64,000 nucleotides of DNA from Sipunculus nudus (lineage: Eukaryota > Annelida > Sipuncula > Golfingiida > Sipunculidae), in assembly GCA_026874595.1 (NCBI GenBank), contig CM049319.1, forward strand, positions 3,812,601 through 3,876,600, written 5' to 3'. Numbering within the stretch: position 1 is the first letter of the stretch; each line of letters begins with the position of its first letter. The translations under genes and the position numbers were made by a program. Of the stretch, positions 1-11,886 are shown one piece after another. The notes below the pieces were generated by a model. It was given only the letters and a program-made list of their open reading frames with translations. It was not told the DNA's origin and did no database searches.

Positions 1-1984
1 GCTCTTCCATTCTCTCATCATACATCCATGAAAGTTCAGTTAGCTTGAACACTGGTAGCACCGACTCCTGAAGTTTGATACATGTTGTAAATATTTCTAA
101 TAATACATGTATGTACTACATGAATCTTCAAGTGTACATAATGTTAGAAAATGAAAGTATTTTGTTGACACCAACACATCATGCAAACTGAATGCCAACT
201 CGTTGGTGAGGTAAAAATTTTATATCACAAAAACAGCATCACAGCAAATGGCCGTGATTTCTTACTGACAGGTGTTTATTCTTTTTTACGAGCATAAAAT
301 CTGCATCATCACATATCACAAAATCAGCAATCTGCAAAGGTATCTACATGCGTGTTGATGCATGAATCACCATAGTACAAAGGCAGCATACAGCAACATG
401 TTTTATACCTCTAAATGTGTGTTGACTCTGTCTTCATGACAGCATAATGCCTGAAAACGTTCACCTCGTGTTTAATAAAAGCATTGAATATATACAGCAA
501 ACAGGTGTGAGCTGCATCATATGTGCGTATCTTGCCATGCACGCATGTAGTCTATATTAATTATGAATGTCTTTCCGTTGAAACAGACATGCTGTTCAAA
601 TAAATGTGACTAGTACATGTATGTATATTAAATTTCAGCAAAACAATTCAATATTTCTCACTTGCACTAACGAAGGTTTACATAAATGTTACGTTGATCG
701 TAAAATTTAATATCATGTTTGTTGATTTTTAAAATCCTTTCAATTATTCACAGATAAATTAAGCTTCTAAGGTGAAGTAAAAATATTCCACGTGCGTCTG
801 TTGTGAGAACGGAGGATTTAATCCAGATTCCAGACTTTTTCCTAATTTGATTGGCTGGTACACATGTGACATCATGGACTAAAATTTATCAACAACTCAG
901 ATCTAGTAATGCATGTTGTTTTATTCTCTGCTGAAAATTTGGGGGTGAAAGTGGCAGAAATACTGTGCTTTAACTGAGATCTATAATTTTTAGTCACAGG
1001 GGATTTCCCAGTGTGTGACGTCACTGCCGAGTTGACAGTGCTCATCTATAGATGTGCCAATTGTTTTTGAACAAATCAAACAACTAGAAAAAAATGTTTT
1101 TCCTCCAGAAATTGGGCTTATTTTACGTGAAATCTATATTATGATTTGTTCATAGGCAATTTTGTTACATGTATATGATAATATAATGAGATTTGGAATA
1201 CGTTTGCTTGACCTGAAGTTTGACACCGGACGTGAAAGCTTAGTTTCTTTCATCCTTCGCCTCTATGTAAATCAAACAGAAGAAATGAGAAGTTTTAATA
1301 TAATAAAACCTTTCCCAGTAAATATTACTAAGATTTGAAAGTGCATTATACAGCAATTTATACAATGTTTTACCGTTGGAAAAAGACACTTTTAGCACAA
1401 GTTCAATACGTACGCAGAAGGAATAAAATCTGTACACCTGTAAACTGAGCTTTTTACGTGTCTGTACCTGCTACGCACGCATTCAGCCTGGTAAAAGTGT
1501 GTGAGCAGATAATCTATATATACATTTAGATATTTTTGGATATTTTATATGGATTGTTTAATTTATGTTATAATTTTATATCTTTCATATGGATTATACA
1601 GTTAGTCATATTACTATTACAAACCCCATCCAATGGCTCGGATGGTGGCGTTCGGTGATATATAGGGGCAGGGGAAATCCGAAGATATACACTGAGAAAA
1701 CCACCGACCTTGGAGGGGTTACTACAATTAACCCACTTTAATATAAGACGATGATGATCAAACCTCGGGCGCCAGTGTTGATAATTGTAAGTTTTACTAT
1801 CTGACAAAGATAGGGTGAATTCCGCTTGGCCCCATATCTGAAAATATTAAGTATGGTTTGGACAACTATTATGCCAAGTTTCATGCTTCTTTCATTACTT
1901 TTTGCAAAATGCTTCTCTTGACAGCTTGACTATAATAAACATACCGCGCACGCTGTCGAATGTCCCCCTGTCCGTACACTAAAA
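1..1984. other. AT-rich non-coding DNA, no gene seen
   Basis: No convincing coding exon, RNA gene or long repeat is visible. Open frames are short and of biased composition. The part from about 1600 to 1800 is richer in GC. On the minus strand it carries TGGCGCCCGA (1765-1774), the word used by some retroelements as a tRNA-Lys primer site, but no LTR was recognised beside it. It may be an old dispersed repeat or upstream/intronic DNA of the SEFIR gene that follows. Confidence 0.5.
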
Positions 1985-2120
1985 ACATAGGGTTGTCAAA
2001 TCGACAATTTTAGGGCTGTCGAATGGGTGAACCTAAAACAACAACCCAGGTTGTCAGTATATCAATTTGACAACCCTCTAGGTTGTCAAAAGGGTTGTCA
2101 AATGCTTGGTGTGACAACCT
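1985..2120. repeat. cluster of GGTTGTCA / TGACAACC words
   Basis: Within 135 bp, GGTTGTCA or a near variant occurs on the plus strand at about 1991, 2049, 2081 and 2093, and its complement TGACAACC at 2068 and 2112. A related GGCTGTCGAA lies near 2014. The opposed copies can pair into several small hairpins. No unit length is constant, so this is a short-motif cluster and not a regular tandem array. Confidence 0.6.
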
Positions 2121-2143
2121 ACCTGTCAGGTTCATCCGTATTC

Positions 2144-2167
2144 ACTCTCTCTCTCTCTATTGCTCTC

Positions 2168-2218
<51 letters not shown>

Positions 2219-2255
2219 GTAAAAGGGGCCTATTCCGATATATATATATAATATT

Positions 2256-2309
<54 letters not shown>
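2144..2309. repeat. compound microsatellite (CT)n-(TA)n-(AAT)n
   Basis: (CT)n runs 2144-2158, (TA)n about 2169-2216 and (AAT)n about 2253-2309. Between the last two lies a short piece of the dispersed AAAGGGGCC family (2221-2240). The (AAT)n tract could be the decayed tail of a non-LTR element, but no element body is recognisable. Confidence 0.9.
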
Positions 2310-2310
<1 letters not shown>

Positions 2311-2846
2311 GTATACCGTGCGACTTCACAAATCAAGATTTTTCATGCTTCCGGATCTTATTCTCTGTTTCGCGCAAAGAAAGGATCTCTGGTTATGCGT
2401 TTTGTTACGATAAACAGAAAGGTTGGGGTTTATAGTCTGATACCACCGGGAGGTATTTACTCACACCCAGAACCATAACAACGGAAAAAAAGGTGAATAG
2501 GAGAGCTTTCCCGATCTTTCGGGGTGGTGCTGTTTTTTTGTATTCAGCGAAAAAGAACTAATGCGAGGAGATAATACACATATGACTGAAAATGTATATA
2601 TACCGGTTAGGATGTAATCAAGGGCTAGGCGGAATCCTTTAAAGGCAGTCATAACACAAGATAGGCGTCCTCAGACGTTTTACTTACGGACCAACGATGT
2701 ATAAATAAGCTTACATGCAGTAATATCTACTTTTAATTGGATTATCCATGCAAACATTGTTTGGTTTCCCTCATCCAAGAGGTCACAGGTAACTTCTTTG
2801 CCCTTATGCATGATCTTTACGGCATTGTTGCCCTTGTCCTTGTCAT

Positions 2847-2940
2847 AAAGGGGCCTATTCCGATATCTGAATTCTATTATCTAAAGACAACCCCTTGAAC
2901 TTTTATTGAAACAAAAATAGGCCAGAAAACGGAGATCCCG
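2847..2940 (+). repeat. dispersed repeat, AAAGGGGCC family
   Basis: Begins AAAGGGGCCTATTCCGATAT and contains ATAGGCCAGAAAACG before GATCCC. The same blocks occur in inverted orientation at 14033-14122, and the first 20 bases also at 2221-2240. Three occurrences in the window mark a dispersed family, perhaps a small DNA transposon. Full ends and target-site duplications were not identified. From 2941 to 3424 nothing further is recognised. Confidence 0.55.
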
Positions 2941-3424
2941 AGGTACACAGATTGTTTGTATTGTTTATACCCACGTATTTGTAACAGATGGGGCCGCCAA
3001 AATAATCCAGACACATTCAACAATGAAAATGCATATTTACCCTCAAGAGTGTAATTAAGGGCCAGGCCCGCAGGAAATCAGCCGAATTAGAGTATTACAA
3101 AGGGTGTTTTGCTGCTTATGAACATGTACAACCAAACAACTTTTGTAACATGTTTTTTGTTGGGGGGTTTTTTGTCAACATTAGCAGCTTGTAGGTCAAA
3201 AAGCTCATATATCCATCATTATAGATTTAGTTTCTTAACTGGGATCACGTCATTCACATCGATCTGTTTTGTGTGAACGACCGATGCATACCTCTTTACG
3301 GCAATGACACGTGGCTCCTGGATGTATTTGCACACAGACAGACCTATGGTCATCACTTTACGCAAAAGACGTTTCGTTCTTGGTTTATGTAATGCACAGA
3401 ACGATCGATATACCCTTTTACGTC

Positions 3425-3860
3425 ATTCATTCGTGTCTGCCAGTGACTGAGGACTCGAGTCCACCTTATAAGGGACTCGGAATCGAACTCGAGCATCCAG
3501 GAATTCACTTGTACTCGGAGGTGAGGTCTCTAGAAAACAGGCCAAGTTCATCTCGAGTCAGCGATAAAGACATTTATATACATGTGCGAACTATCTACAT
3601 TATATTACAAACAAGACAATATACCAAGTTTTAGATCATCATCGAGAGCTAAATGTAATTCAACATTAAAGTAAAAGACACATTGTAAATTAACATGAAA
3701 ACTTTTATGATATTTTATTGGACTGGACTCAGACTTTGGTTCCAAGATAACTCGGGACTCGAAGAAGGTGAACTTGGACTCGAACCTCAAAGACTCGGAC
3801 ATGGACTTTGACTCGTTGAGCCTGGACTCGGACTTGGACTCGTATGGTGTGGACTCGACT
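3425..3860. repeat. degenerate GGACTCG-rich repeat
   Basis: The words GGACTCG, GACTCGG and ACTCGAA recur many times at irregular spacing, in two blocks (about 3446-3550 and 3719-3857). On the minus strand the second block reads as a Ser/Glu/Lys-rich open frame, which reflects the hexamer-like repetition and not a protein family. Low-complexity repeat. Confidence 0.6.
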
Positions 3861-6101
3861 ACATCAGAGATGTCATAGTGTATTTTGTACACAAAAACAC
3901 CCGTGGGATGCACATCGTTTTTACTGTAGTTACATTCGGTTTCTGGATTTAATCTATGCCTTGGCATTATGGGTTTCTCAAGATTCTGCTTTTTTAGAAA
4001 AACGTGTTAACGTGTTAATGTATCTAGGGTGATTTTGAACCGTGATGAGCCCCAGATATATATTGTGCCATTCGCGTTCAAACTGTATGTTATATACTGT
4101 CCTACGCCAACTTGAGTGTCCTGCAATAACTTAAGTGCATAAATGACCTGAGTTTGCACACGACATCATTGCAGTATAGTCCAGAGAGTCTCTGATGCAC
4201 GTATTGACCTCCCCTGTCCTTGGCCGTCCTTATCTCAGTGTAGTAAATGGTCTTCTCTTGGCTTGTCTCTCTCCAACAAGGAAGTGAAGAGTTGGCTGTG
4301 TCCTGATTGGTCAAAACCCTGCCAAGTTGTATAATGATCTTCCTCATACCTGCCGGGCTGTATAATTATAAATCATACTACAAGGTAGACAACATACAAA
4401 GGCTTAAGCATGTTCCTTGTTTTAGCAGAAGTCGGGTGTAAAGCATAGCTTAAGGAACCTAATAACAGTTACAGCTATGAACTCTATACTGTCGCCTCAT
4501 ATTAGTAAGTATAGATTTTTCATTACATCTTACGAGAAACTGGTAGGGATTTATTTGTAATGAATAAATTAGGTTCGTACCATTTTTTTAAACGAAGTAT
4601 CGTGTTAAATTCAAATATTACCAATATTGCGATTTACTTTTTCAATTTAATGCAAAATGTATATTCACAAGAGAACATTACAGTGATATAGGAACATGCA
4701 GATAGTCCTCTCATTAAGAAAGCATTTGCATGTATAAACAATTTTTTCTTTTATTTTTTTTTTTTGTGGAAACATGAGGCCAAAATAAAGTTCAAGCAAT
4801 CCTGCAGAAATATTTGAATATTTTCAATATTTAAAGAGCAAAACATAAATTTAGTTATTTGGTGCAATTAAAGATCGTTCAGATATTAATCCTTGCAAAA
4901 GTCGGCTTTTAAATAAGTTGAGCGCAGAGTTGAATCGAGAAAGATTTTTATAGACTTATTTGCTTGTTTTAGTGAACGATTGTCAGCCACTCCACATGCT
5001 CCTTCATTTCTCTACAGACTATTATTCTAGTATAAACTAGATTTCCAGTTTTCATCCAAAATAAAATTGCACTAGATTTGCAAGTGCATCATAAGCATGT
5101 CAAACTCTACAATCTGTGCACCATTTATCGAGAATTTGAAACTGTTGTGTATTGCTAACTCAACTGTTGCGAACAAATGTGAAGTAATTGTCTCCAATAT
5201 AAAGGTATACTTAAACATCGGCAATAATATATATGAGCAATACCCAACGCCATGAAAACAAAGGTTTCCAGCAAACACCGTCACGGCACAGTAAATTACT
5301 CCATATAGTTTATATGGGTCTCATATATACTCCATGCTCTCTCCAATCCATCTGTTTTATACGCTGTCATGGTTCTGTCTCTTTACAATAACAAGACTGC
5401 ATGGCCAGAAAATCCATTTGGAAGCTTGAAATATATAGATTTGTGAAGTCGCGCAGTACGGTTACCAAATGGCGTGACCGCTATGTTAATATTTTGCACC
5501 AGTGACTGCTCCGGCGCAAGCTGTTTTTCACCCTGCATTTGGGGATGAGCAACGGATAAGGAGCGAAATACTTGCATATACCTTTACATTTTAAGGGACT
5601 ACATTTTGTGCAACATACCGGGTACGCTAAGGGGTTCCTTTCAAACTGAACGAAAATATGTCTGATAAAGGCAGGTAAATTCTGTTAATGATTAAAAAAA
5701 TAACTCTTTATGGAAATACAAATGTTATACCATAGTCTCATGTCACGAAAATAATGTCCATAGTTAATTTCTATAACTTTTTTACATAAAAAGTCTAAGA
5801 CAATCCATAAAAACATTAAAGCCAGCTATATTCACTTATACCGTATCTGTAGAAATTTTGTGATTTCAGGCTTACTCTGTCATCACGCATTTTGTGAATT
5901 AAAGAAACTTAGGTACTTCCTGTTCCGAAAAAAAAATCTTGTAACGAATTTGTGAAGGATGTATAAGCTTGTTTAACTTTCAATATATTAGTTAACACGG
6001 ACATATGACATATTTTATTTCACATCCTATTTTTATCTGAGGTAACCTTATGTTGAATTTGTTTGATAAAAACACTTATTTTTTCTTCATTATCCTTTCA
6101 G
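3861..6101. other. AT-rich DNA, probably intron or upstream region
   Basis: No exon is recognisable by combined coding potential and splice signals. The exon at 6102 opens with a phase-1 acceptor, so at least one upstream coding exon must exist, but none could be placed here with confidence. A degenerate repeat-like start (TTAAAGCCAGCTAT, about 5816) resembles a stretch near 13655. Confidence 0.45.
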
Positions 6102-6268
6102 TCCAAATCTTCGTCACGTACGTTCGAGAGTCTCGCGAGAGCGTCCTGACGATCGGCCATTTTGTGAAATGGTTAGATCGAGGCTGTTTCCGTGTGCATG
6201 CTGACGTCAAGTTCCCCGACAGGGAGGCGGAGGAGAACCTCATGCGGGCCGAGGAGTTCTTCGCTGAC
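6102..6268 (+). CDS. internal exon, first half of SEFIR domain
   Basis: This exon encodes about 55 residues. The acceptor is a pyrimidine-rich tract ending in CAG (to 6101) and the donor is GAC|GTAAGA at 6269. The frame enters in phase 1 and leaves in phase 0. The peptide begins QIFVTYVRES, continues GHFVKWLDRGCFRVHADV and reaches EEFFADV. This is the first strand and helix region of SEFIR domains, the TIR-like fold of IL-17 receptors and the adaptor Act1/TRAF3IP2, where an (V/I)F(V/I)TYS-type strand is followed by an amphipathic helix and a hydrophobic strand with Asp. Joining to the exon at 7044 restores a continuous domain. The role inferred from the family is cytoplasmic homotypic signalling in an IL-17-like pathway. 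Whether the protein is a receptor or an Act1-like adaptor cannot be decided, because the upstream exons are not recognised. Confidence 0.8.
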
Positions 6269-7043
6269 GTAAGACATGGCTAAATTTATTATATAAATTA
6301 CGAACTTTATTATATATGCGTCAAAATATTTACATGCGTCTACACGCATACGTAAAAACTTTACTTTTGTCAGATATATTTGTAAGAAACGCCATATTCT
6401 TTAGAAAGAGAGCGCTTTAAATGACCAGTTTGGTAGGATCAATCTGTGATCGCTTTTAATCGTTTTCTTGCATTGAGGGACTTGCCCTCAATTATGTCTA
6501 GTACCATTTAAGTAAAATTATGGTGCCCAGTCTCATCCTTTCGCCAGAGGTCGTTTCTACTCAAAGCGAACCTCTTTCAGTCAGGAATTATGGAGATAGC
6601 ATGCAGGACTATTTGTCTCAACTGTCAAACTTCAATATTGGAATTTGTTACATGTTAATGAAACGCATTCTGTTTAAATTTCACATGCACATGCTTACAA
6701 TATATGCTTACTGATCTGCCATGAAGAACCGACCACAAAAAACATCCATGTATATTTAATTCGCTTTGAAACAATCTTATCCAACTTTATTTAACGGACT
6801 ACATTGCAGTCTTCCTAAGATTTATTCCTACGCCGCTGGTGTATGTAGAAATCCCGGGTGCACTGTTGGGCTAGTATTCCTGGGCCCACAAACCCTAACT
6901 GGCAGAGCCAGTCTAATCCGCATACATATTTTCGGCGACATATATTCAATCGTGCACTGATTTTTCATCAAACAGACAGACATAACAATTTTCCAACTGG
7001 CCACACGATTGATATGATAACCTTCGTTTCTTTTTTTCTGCAG
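6269..7043 (+). other. phase-0 intron of the SEFIR gene
   Basis: A 775-bp intron with GTAAGA at the donor and a T-rich tract followed by CTGCAG at the acceptor. Open frames inside it are intron sequence. A GC-richer patch with CCCGGG and GGGCCC is present near 6850-6895, of unknown significance. Confidence 0.75.
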
Positions 7044-7358
7044 GATAGACACGTCATCGTCTGCATCACGCAACGCTACCGGCAGCTGGTGGAGAGCGAT
7101 GAATATGATCCTTCGGCAGAGCGACTGCACGCTCCCGCCATCTACCGGTGGATGAAGGCAGAAGCCGAAGTCAACCATGAGCGCTTTGTCCCGGTGTTAT
7201 TTGGGGGCGCCACTGAGGACGATGTCCCAAAATGGCTTCTTGATGGATGGAAGGCCAAAACTGGCGGGAAACATCCTTACCGCTGGAAGGAGGACTATTT
7301 AGGTCTCCACTGGTACTTAAACTCCCCACTAGATCTGTTGGCGAATATCATCGCTTGA
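7044..7358 (+). CDS. terminal coding exon, second half of SEFIR domain
   Basis: This exon encodes 104 residues and ends in TGA at 7356-7358. It starts DRHVIVCITQRYRQLVE, the typical central SEFIR strand (VIV.ITP.Y) and following helix. It continues through HAPAIYRWMKAEAEVN to RFVPVLF and DVPKWLLDGW, the conserved late strand seen in Act1 as RFIPVLF with a VP-W-L motif. The final stretch has an aromatic-rich segment (KHPYRWKEDYLGLHWYL) before the stop, so the SEFIR domain is at the extreme C-terminus with only a few residues after it. Together with 6102-6268 the visible domain is about 160 residues, the usual SEFIR length. Minus-strand frames over this exon are shadows. Confidence 0.85.
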   Translation, partial: DRHVIVCITQRYRQLVESDEYDPSAERLHAPAIYRWMKAEAEVNHERFVPVLFGGATEDDVPKWLLDGWKAKTGGKHPYRWKEDYLGLHWYLNSPLDLLANIIA

Positions 7359-8150
7359 GGAATGAATTTGACAGTCACGTGCAGCACAAACCAAAGCTTT
7401 TATTTATTTGAAAACAAAACAGTTCGAGGAATAAAGGACTCCCAAATGGAGAATAAGTCTGTAGTGTATAGCGAGTACTGGCAGGTGTTTTACAACATTA
7501 TCGGGAATCATGAAGCATTCTCCCCAAGGGATAAAAATCATTTTTCACAGTATGCAACGAATGAGGATATGGAGAGTCAAGACGCAGCTTATTGTGGTAC
7601 TGTGTATATAATCACTATAATGAACTTTTATTTTATTCATTTTCATCACTGTTTCAGTGATGTGACCTACATTTACCGTTCTTGTGGACCACGAAATATA
7701 GCGCCCATGCAGTCCTCGACGCTCGACGAATTTTACAAATGACATATATCGTCTGGCGCCAAGTCCAGGAAAACTACACCAATCTTGTCATCAAGTACTG
7801 TACGGCTCCGTTTATCAGATGCAGTAAAATATGTCGGATGGGGCGAATGTGCTAGTTTTTGAATGATTTAAGAACATTATTTAGTAAGTTTATCTAGAAA
7901 ATTAACAAAATCACATTGAAAAAAAAACGCAGTTGGTTATATAAAAGCAACGGGGAAAAAAAGGGCTCAGAATTTTCTTTTATTTTAGTGAATGTATATA
8001 TGGACTATTTACCACGTGAATAAGCGGAGGTGCGTAAATTTGAGCAAACATACACTATCTGGTACACACATGTGTTCTTGACACTTCGGTGGAGGAGAAA
8101 TGCCCGTTTTATGTTCTAATATGTGAATAAAGGGATTTCGGTAGAATAAA
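7359..8150 (+). terminator. probable 3' UTR with poly(A) signals
   Basis: Sequence after the SEFIR stop codon. AATAAA occurs at 7430-7435, and two further copies lie close together at 8126-8131 and 8145-8150. Either site could define the transcript end. The open frame beginning at 7362 lies in this untranslated region and shows no family resemblance. Confidence 0.5.
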
Positions 8151-10202
8151 GTACGGATATACGAGATTAACTATACATGGGCCTGCTGTGAAAGCTATAT
8201 CGGATCATCTGCCATTAGTCAATGTTATATCATGTCAACGTCAACAGCAAAACTTTCAGTTAACTAAAGCCAAGATCTCATCGACTTCATTAGAACATGG
8301 TGTTATATAATGCTTTTATGAATGATTTTTGCAAATGTTCCATTTCGTATTTGTTCACTAGGATATGTACTGGACGTGGGAGATTTCTACAATTAAGGAA
8401 CAAAGTATGGATATATGTACGAGTATGACCAGCCCCAGCTCCCGTGCTCTCTCCCTACGCTACGCTTTTGTGGATCCTGGTTACCTCCTCAGCACCAATG
8501 CACCCAGAGTGTGCTATACAGAATCAACAAACAAAACCAGGCCCACATGCACGAAGTTATTCCACTCCTTTCTGAAAAACTGGTATAAAGTCACAACATC
8601 CTGCTATTCTTCTCACGCCTATGAAAGTGACATGTCAGTACATATATACTTGGTTCATGCTTCACATCTTCATACAACCAAGTCTGTAGCTATACTTTCT
8701 GTTAAAGCGTAATCACAGACTTGATATATGAAGATGATGCTTTATGAATTCTACTGTTGTCTTATCCACTATAGACTGATTCCTGTGTCCTAAAGGATGT
8801 GTTGCTTGTAGGATGATGCATTAACAGGAAAGAGGTCAGAGAACCAGTCTAAGTATCTACACAAAATATACTCTGCCGCTTTCTGCTGAGATAGCGGTGT
8901 TTTTCTAAAAGTGAACATGATGGTGTACATGGGAACAAAAAAGCAAGAATCAGGAACAGCTGGTGTCGAAACAGTGTGGTTAAACTCTAAACCCTGTATG
9001 GACCTCGGTCACGTGTCCTCGACCCAGTAAAATAAGACATACGATAACAAGAGTAACCACTGCACCCCTCCACTGAAAAGAGAAAGTTAACGTGCATGAG
9101 AATTCATATGGATATTAATGCTTATGTCAGGGGAAACGGGGATACTGTTATAAAGAAGTATTGGTCTCAAATATATGAGCGTTCCTAAAAAAGAATTTAA
9201 TAAGCTTAAATGGGCGTTTTCTAATAAAAAGGTAGACAGGAGTGGAGACACACATGCACACAGTCACTTTGAGCAAAAAGGTCGGGTTGATGTAGACTGT
9301 TGCCACTGTTCAAAATCATTCATCCTCAGAAGTAAAATGTGTATTGTTCTACGGAAAGACCACTGATTAATACGATTGATTGACGTGAATAACGTTCATG
9401 CATTTACTGTTTCATGTAGGCATTTGTTATTGTTGTTTACACATACATGTATGTTTCAACTGTAAATAAATAACGAGGTAATGTGACAGGTATTCTTTTG
9501 TTGTTTATCAATGTTCATTTATAAGGAAAATTGCATTCGCACTAATTAACGTTTATTCCGATTTACTGGTCAATGGCTGGCTCCCAGGTCGGCGCACAAT
9601 ACGTTTATTTTATGTATAAATGTGTGAGCATGTGTTTTCACAAATTCCACAAAACAACAAGAAAATGGGTCCCCCGAAACACATGAACGACCTGTTTTAA
9701 GTTTGGTACATGTGACGAAACGCCCGCTTTACGGCACTTGTTCATATACCGTAAAACTTTTTTTTCAGGCAAGGTTAACAGAACTAACGTTCCCATGCAG
9801 ATGGCAGCGTAATTCAAGCTGTCGTGTTGGCCGGTGAGCCGAAGCTACCTCTCTTAAATTTATTTCACATTATTATTGGAAAATACTCTAAATATTTATA
9901 TATCCAATAAATGAATATACATCAAATGATGCCAGATTGTGGATTTAAGTCTGATAGTGGGTGTTTTGTGGTACCCATAACATCGGTGTTTTAGGTGTTT
10001 CAGGGAACCGCTTGTTTGGGTCTCAGGATTAAATCGGAACAATTTAGGTTCAATGTAGGTATTGGAACCAGTTTTAAAAGTCCCGATTTTGGTGCCGAGA
10101 CAAAGATATCTCTATTTTTTCACGTATTGTCGAGATCAGAGACGATATGCAGGACTCCCGACAACAAATAATTTGCATGTGAACGATTTGAAAATATGGA
10201 AA
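8151..10202. other. non-coding DNA, no gene recognised
   Basis: Open frames of 60-115 codons occur (for example 8365-8712 and 9175-9366) but lack domain signatures, have irregular composition and are not bounded by clear splice sites. No structural RNA or tandem repeat is evident. Confidence 0.4.
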
Positions 10203-10395
10203 TACAGTGGATCCTGTCTGAAAGACCAAATATTTAATAAGGCCACCTGCCTAACAAGACCACCCGCCTTTTAAGACCACTTGTCTGTTAAGACCCCCAT
10301 TGAGTGAGCCGAAAACGTTCACATTGGTTTTGACTTGCCTAATAAGACCACTTGTGAATTAAGACACTTTTAGCCAGTCCCATGTGTGGTCTAAT
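10203..10395 (+). mobile_element. pogo/Tigger-like transposon end or MITE remnant
   Basis: Begins TACAGTGGATCCTGTCTGAA, resembling the CAGTGGAACCT-type inverted ends of pogo/Tigger elements. It is followed by repeated phrases of the type AAGACCACC (TAATAAGGCCACC, AACAAGACCACC, TTTAAGACCAC, AATAAGACCAC), characteristic of sub-terminal regions of that group. No transposase frame and no clear partner end are seen, so it is a decayed or non-autonomous fragment. Confidence 0.5.
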
Positions 10396-10891
10396 ATGAA
10401 CTTTCAGTCATGCGTGTATGAACGAACATTAAATAAAGTCGAAACCTTATGGCAATAACAATATTCACTTTCTTTTCAAAAACATATGGTCAAGTAGACG
10501 CAATTAACTATAAATTCATTCATGTTAGGTTCTCATGTCTATAGGGCAAAGTGCCTAATTACATGCATATAACCTCATTTTTGTGCCGATTGGAGAGGCA
10601 GTTTTACAGTTAGATATGCGGAATTCGAGACATCATTGGCAAACCCCACTTTTCACGTGGTCATAACATATTGTGACACCTCAGTAAAGTGCAATAAACA
10701 ACATTTCGTCAGATTTTGTAAGATTTCGTATCAACTGTTTTGTGTGGTAGTTCTACATATATATAGCTTGACTGATACCGGAGACCATCTGCACATATGA
10801 ACCAAAAAACAAAAAAGGGTAAGAAATAAGCAATAATCATTTAACAGCTCAGTCTAGTCATACTCAAGCTATAGACGTATAAATGTAATGA

Positions 10892-11092
10892 CAGGGGCGG
10901 ATCCAGGATTTTGGAAAAGGGAGGGTTACGCCAAGGAAGACTGAAAAGAAAAAACTAAAAAAAAGGTCCTCTGGTCCGGGAAGGAGGGGGTCAGGGTCGC
11001 AAAATTTGGTTTGAAACTCGTTTCTGCTCCAAGGGGGGGGGGGGTTGGTGAAGGACCCCCTTGACCCCCCCCCCCCCCCGGATCCGCCACTG
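10892..11092. mobile_element. MITE with CAGGGGCGGATCC ends and internal polyC
   Basis: The left end CAGGGGCGGATCCAGGATTT is an imperfect inverted match to the right end GGATCCGCCACTG. The interior is purine-rich on the plus strand (AAAAGGGAGGG), with a G run and then a C run just before the right end, which could fold together. The second copy is at 11670-11881. Flanks AATGA/AATGG are compatible with a degenerate 5-bp target-site duplication. Confidence 0.75.
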
Positions 11093-11669
11093 AATGGGAT
11101 TACTTCATTTAAATTTAAAATGTGACCTTACAGTTCAAACTGTGTAGGTTAACTCACAGATCTCCTGATGTCACACCTCGTTCCGCCCACTGAACTGATC
11201 TGAACTATTGTGTTTATATTTGTATATTTGTAACACGCCTTTTACTTACATTTACAGGTAATTAAGCTTATAATTTCTAATGATTAATTGTTTTCAGATA
11301 TTCTAATAGGTATTAAGCCTGGGTGACTAGGTCTTGGTGTAAAGTTTTGTCCTTCAGTTCTCACTTTGCCAGTTAATTAACGTACAGACCGTTGTGTCCT
11401 ATGATATGAATGGTTTATCTCTGCTGAACGTGAACGGACTTTACGTAACATCAGTCCAGCAGAGATATATCATATTATTAGGACATGAAAATCCATGTGT
11501 ATGGACTAAATATTTCTGCCTAATAATGTTAGATAATAACCTGAGACACTCATACTTAACATATGATATATTTTTCTGTCAGTTCTTTGCTGATCAGTTC
11601 GAGAATGAAGAATGTATAATCGGATATTATAAGAACTATTATAATGGTAATTCATATAATAGTAGTATT

Positions 11670-11881
11670 CAGGGGCGGATCCAGGATTTAGGAAAAGGGG
11701 GGGTCCAACCCAGGAGGACTAATGAATTCCTAAAAAAAAGGTCATCAGGTTTGGAAAAGGGGGGGTCCAGGCCGCAAAATTACGTCCAAAACCCCTTAAA
11801 AAAGGTTGCTTCGGGTGAAAAAGGGGGGGTCCGGACCCCCTGGACCCCCCCCCCCCCCCCCCCTCCCCGGATCCGCTTCTG
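11670..11881. mobile_element. second copy of the GGATCC-ended MITE
   Basis: Same architecture as 10892-11092: CAGGGGCGGATCCAGGATTT at the left, GGATCCGCTTCTG at the right, and a long C run near 11845-11863. GTATT lies directly outside both ends (11665-11669 and 11882-11886), a convincing 5-bp target-site duplication. A 179-codon open frame runs through this copy only because the element lacks stops in one frame. Confidence 0.8.
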
Positions 11882-11886
11882 GTATT

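Noticed and set aside
3605-3967. 120-codon Ser/Glu-rich minus-strand ORF
   Set aside because: Composition is explained by the GGACTCG-type repeat words.
6828-7178. 116-codon minus-strand ORF opposite the SEFIR exon
   Set aside because: Overlaps the well-supported exon and its intron on the other strand and shows no family features.
8365-8712. 115-codon ORF after the SEFIR gene
   Set aside because: No domain, no splice signals and uneven composition. Probably chance.
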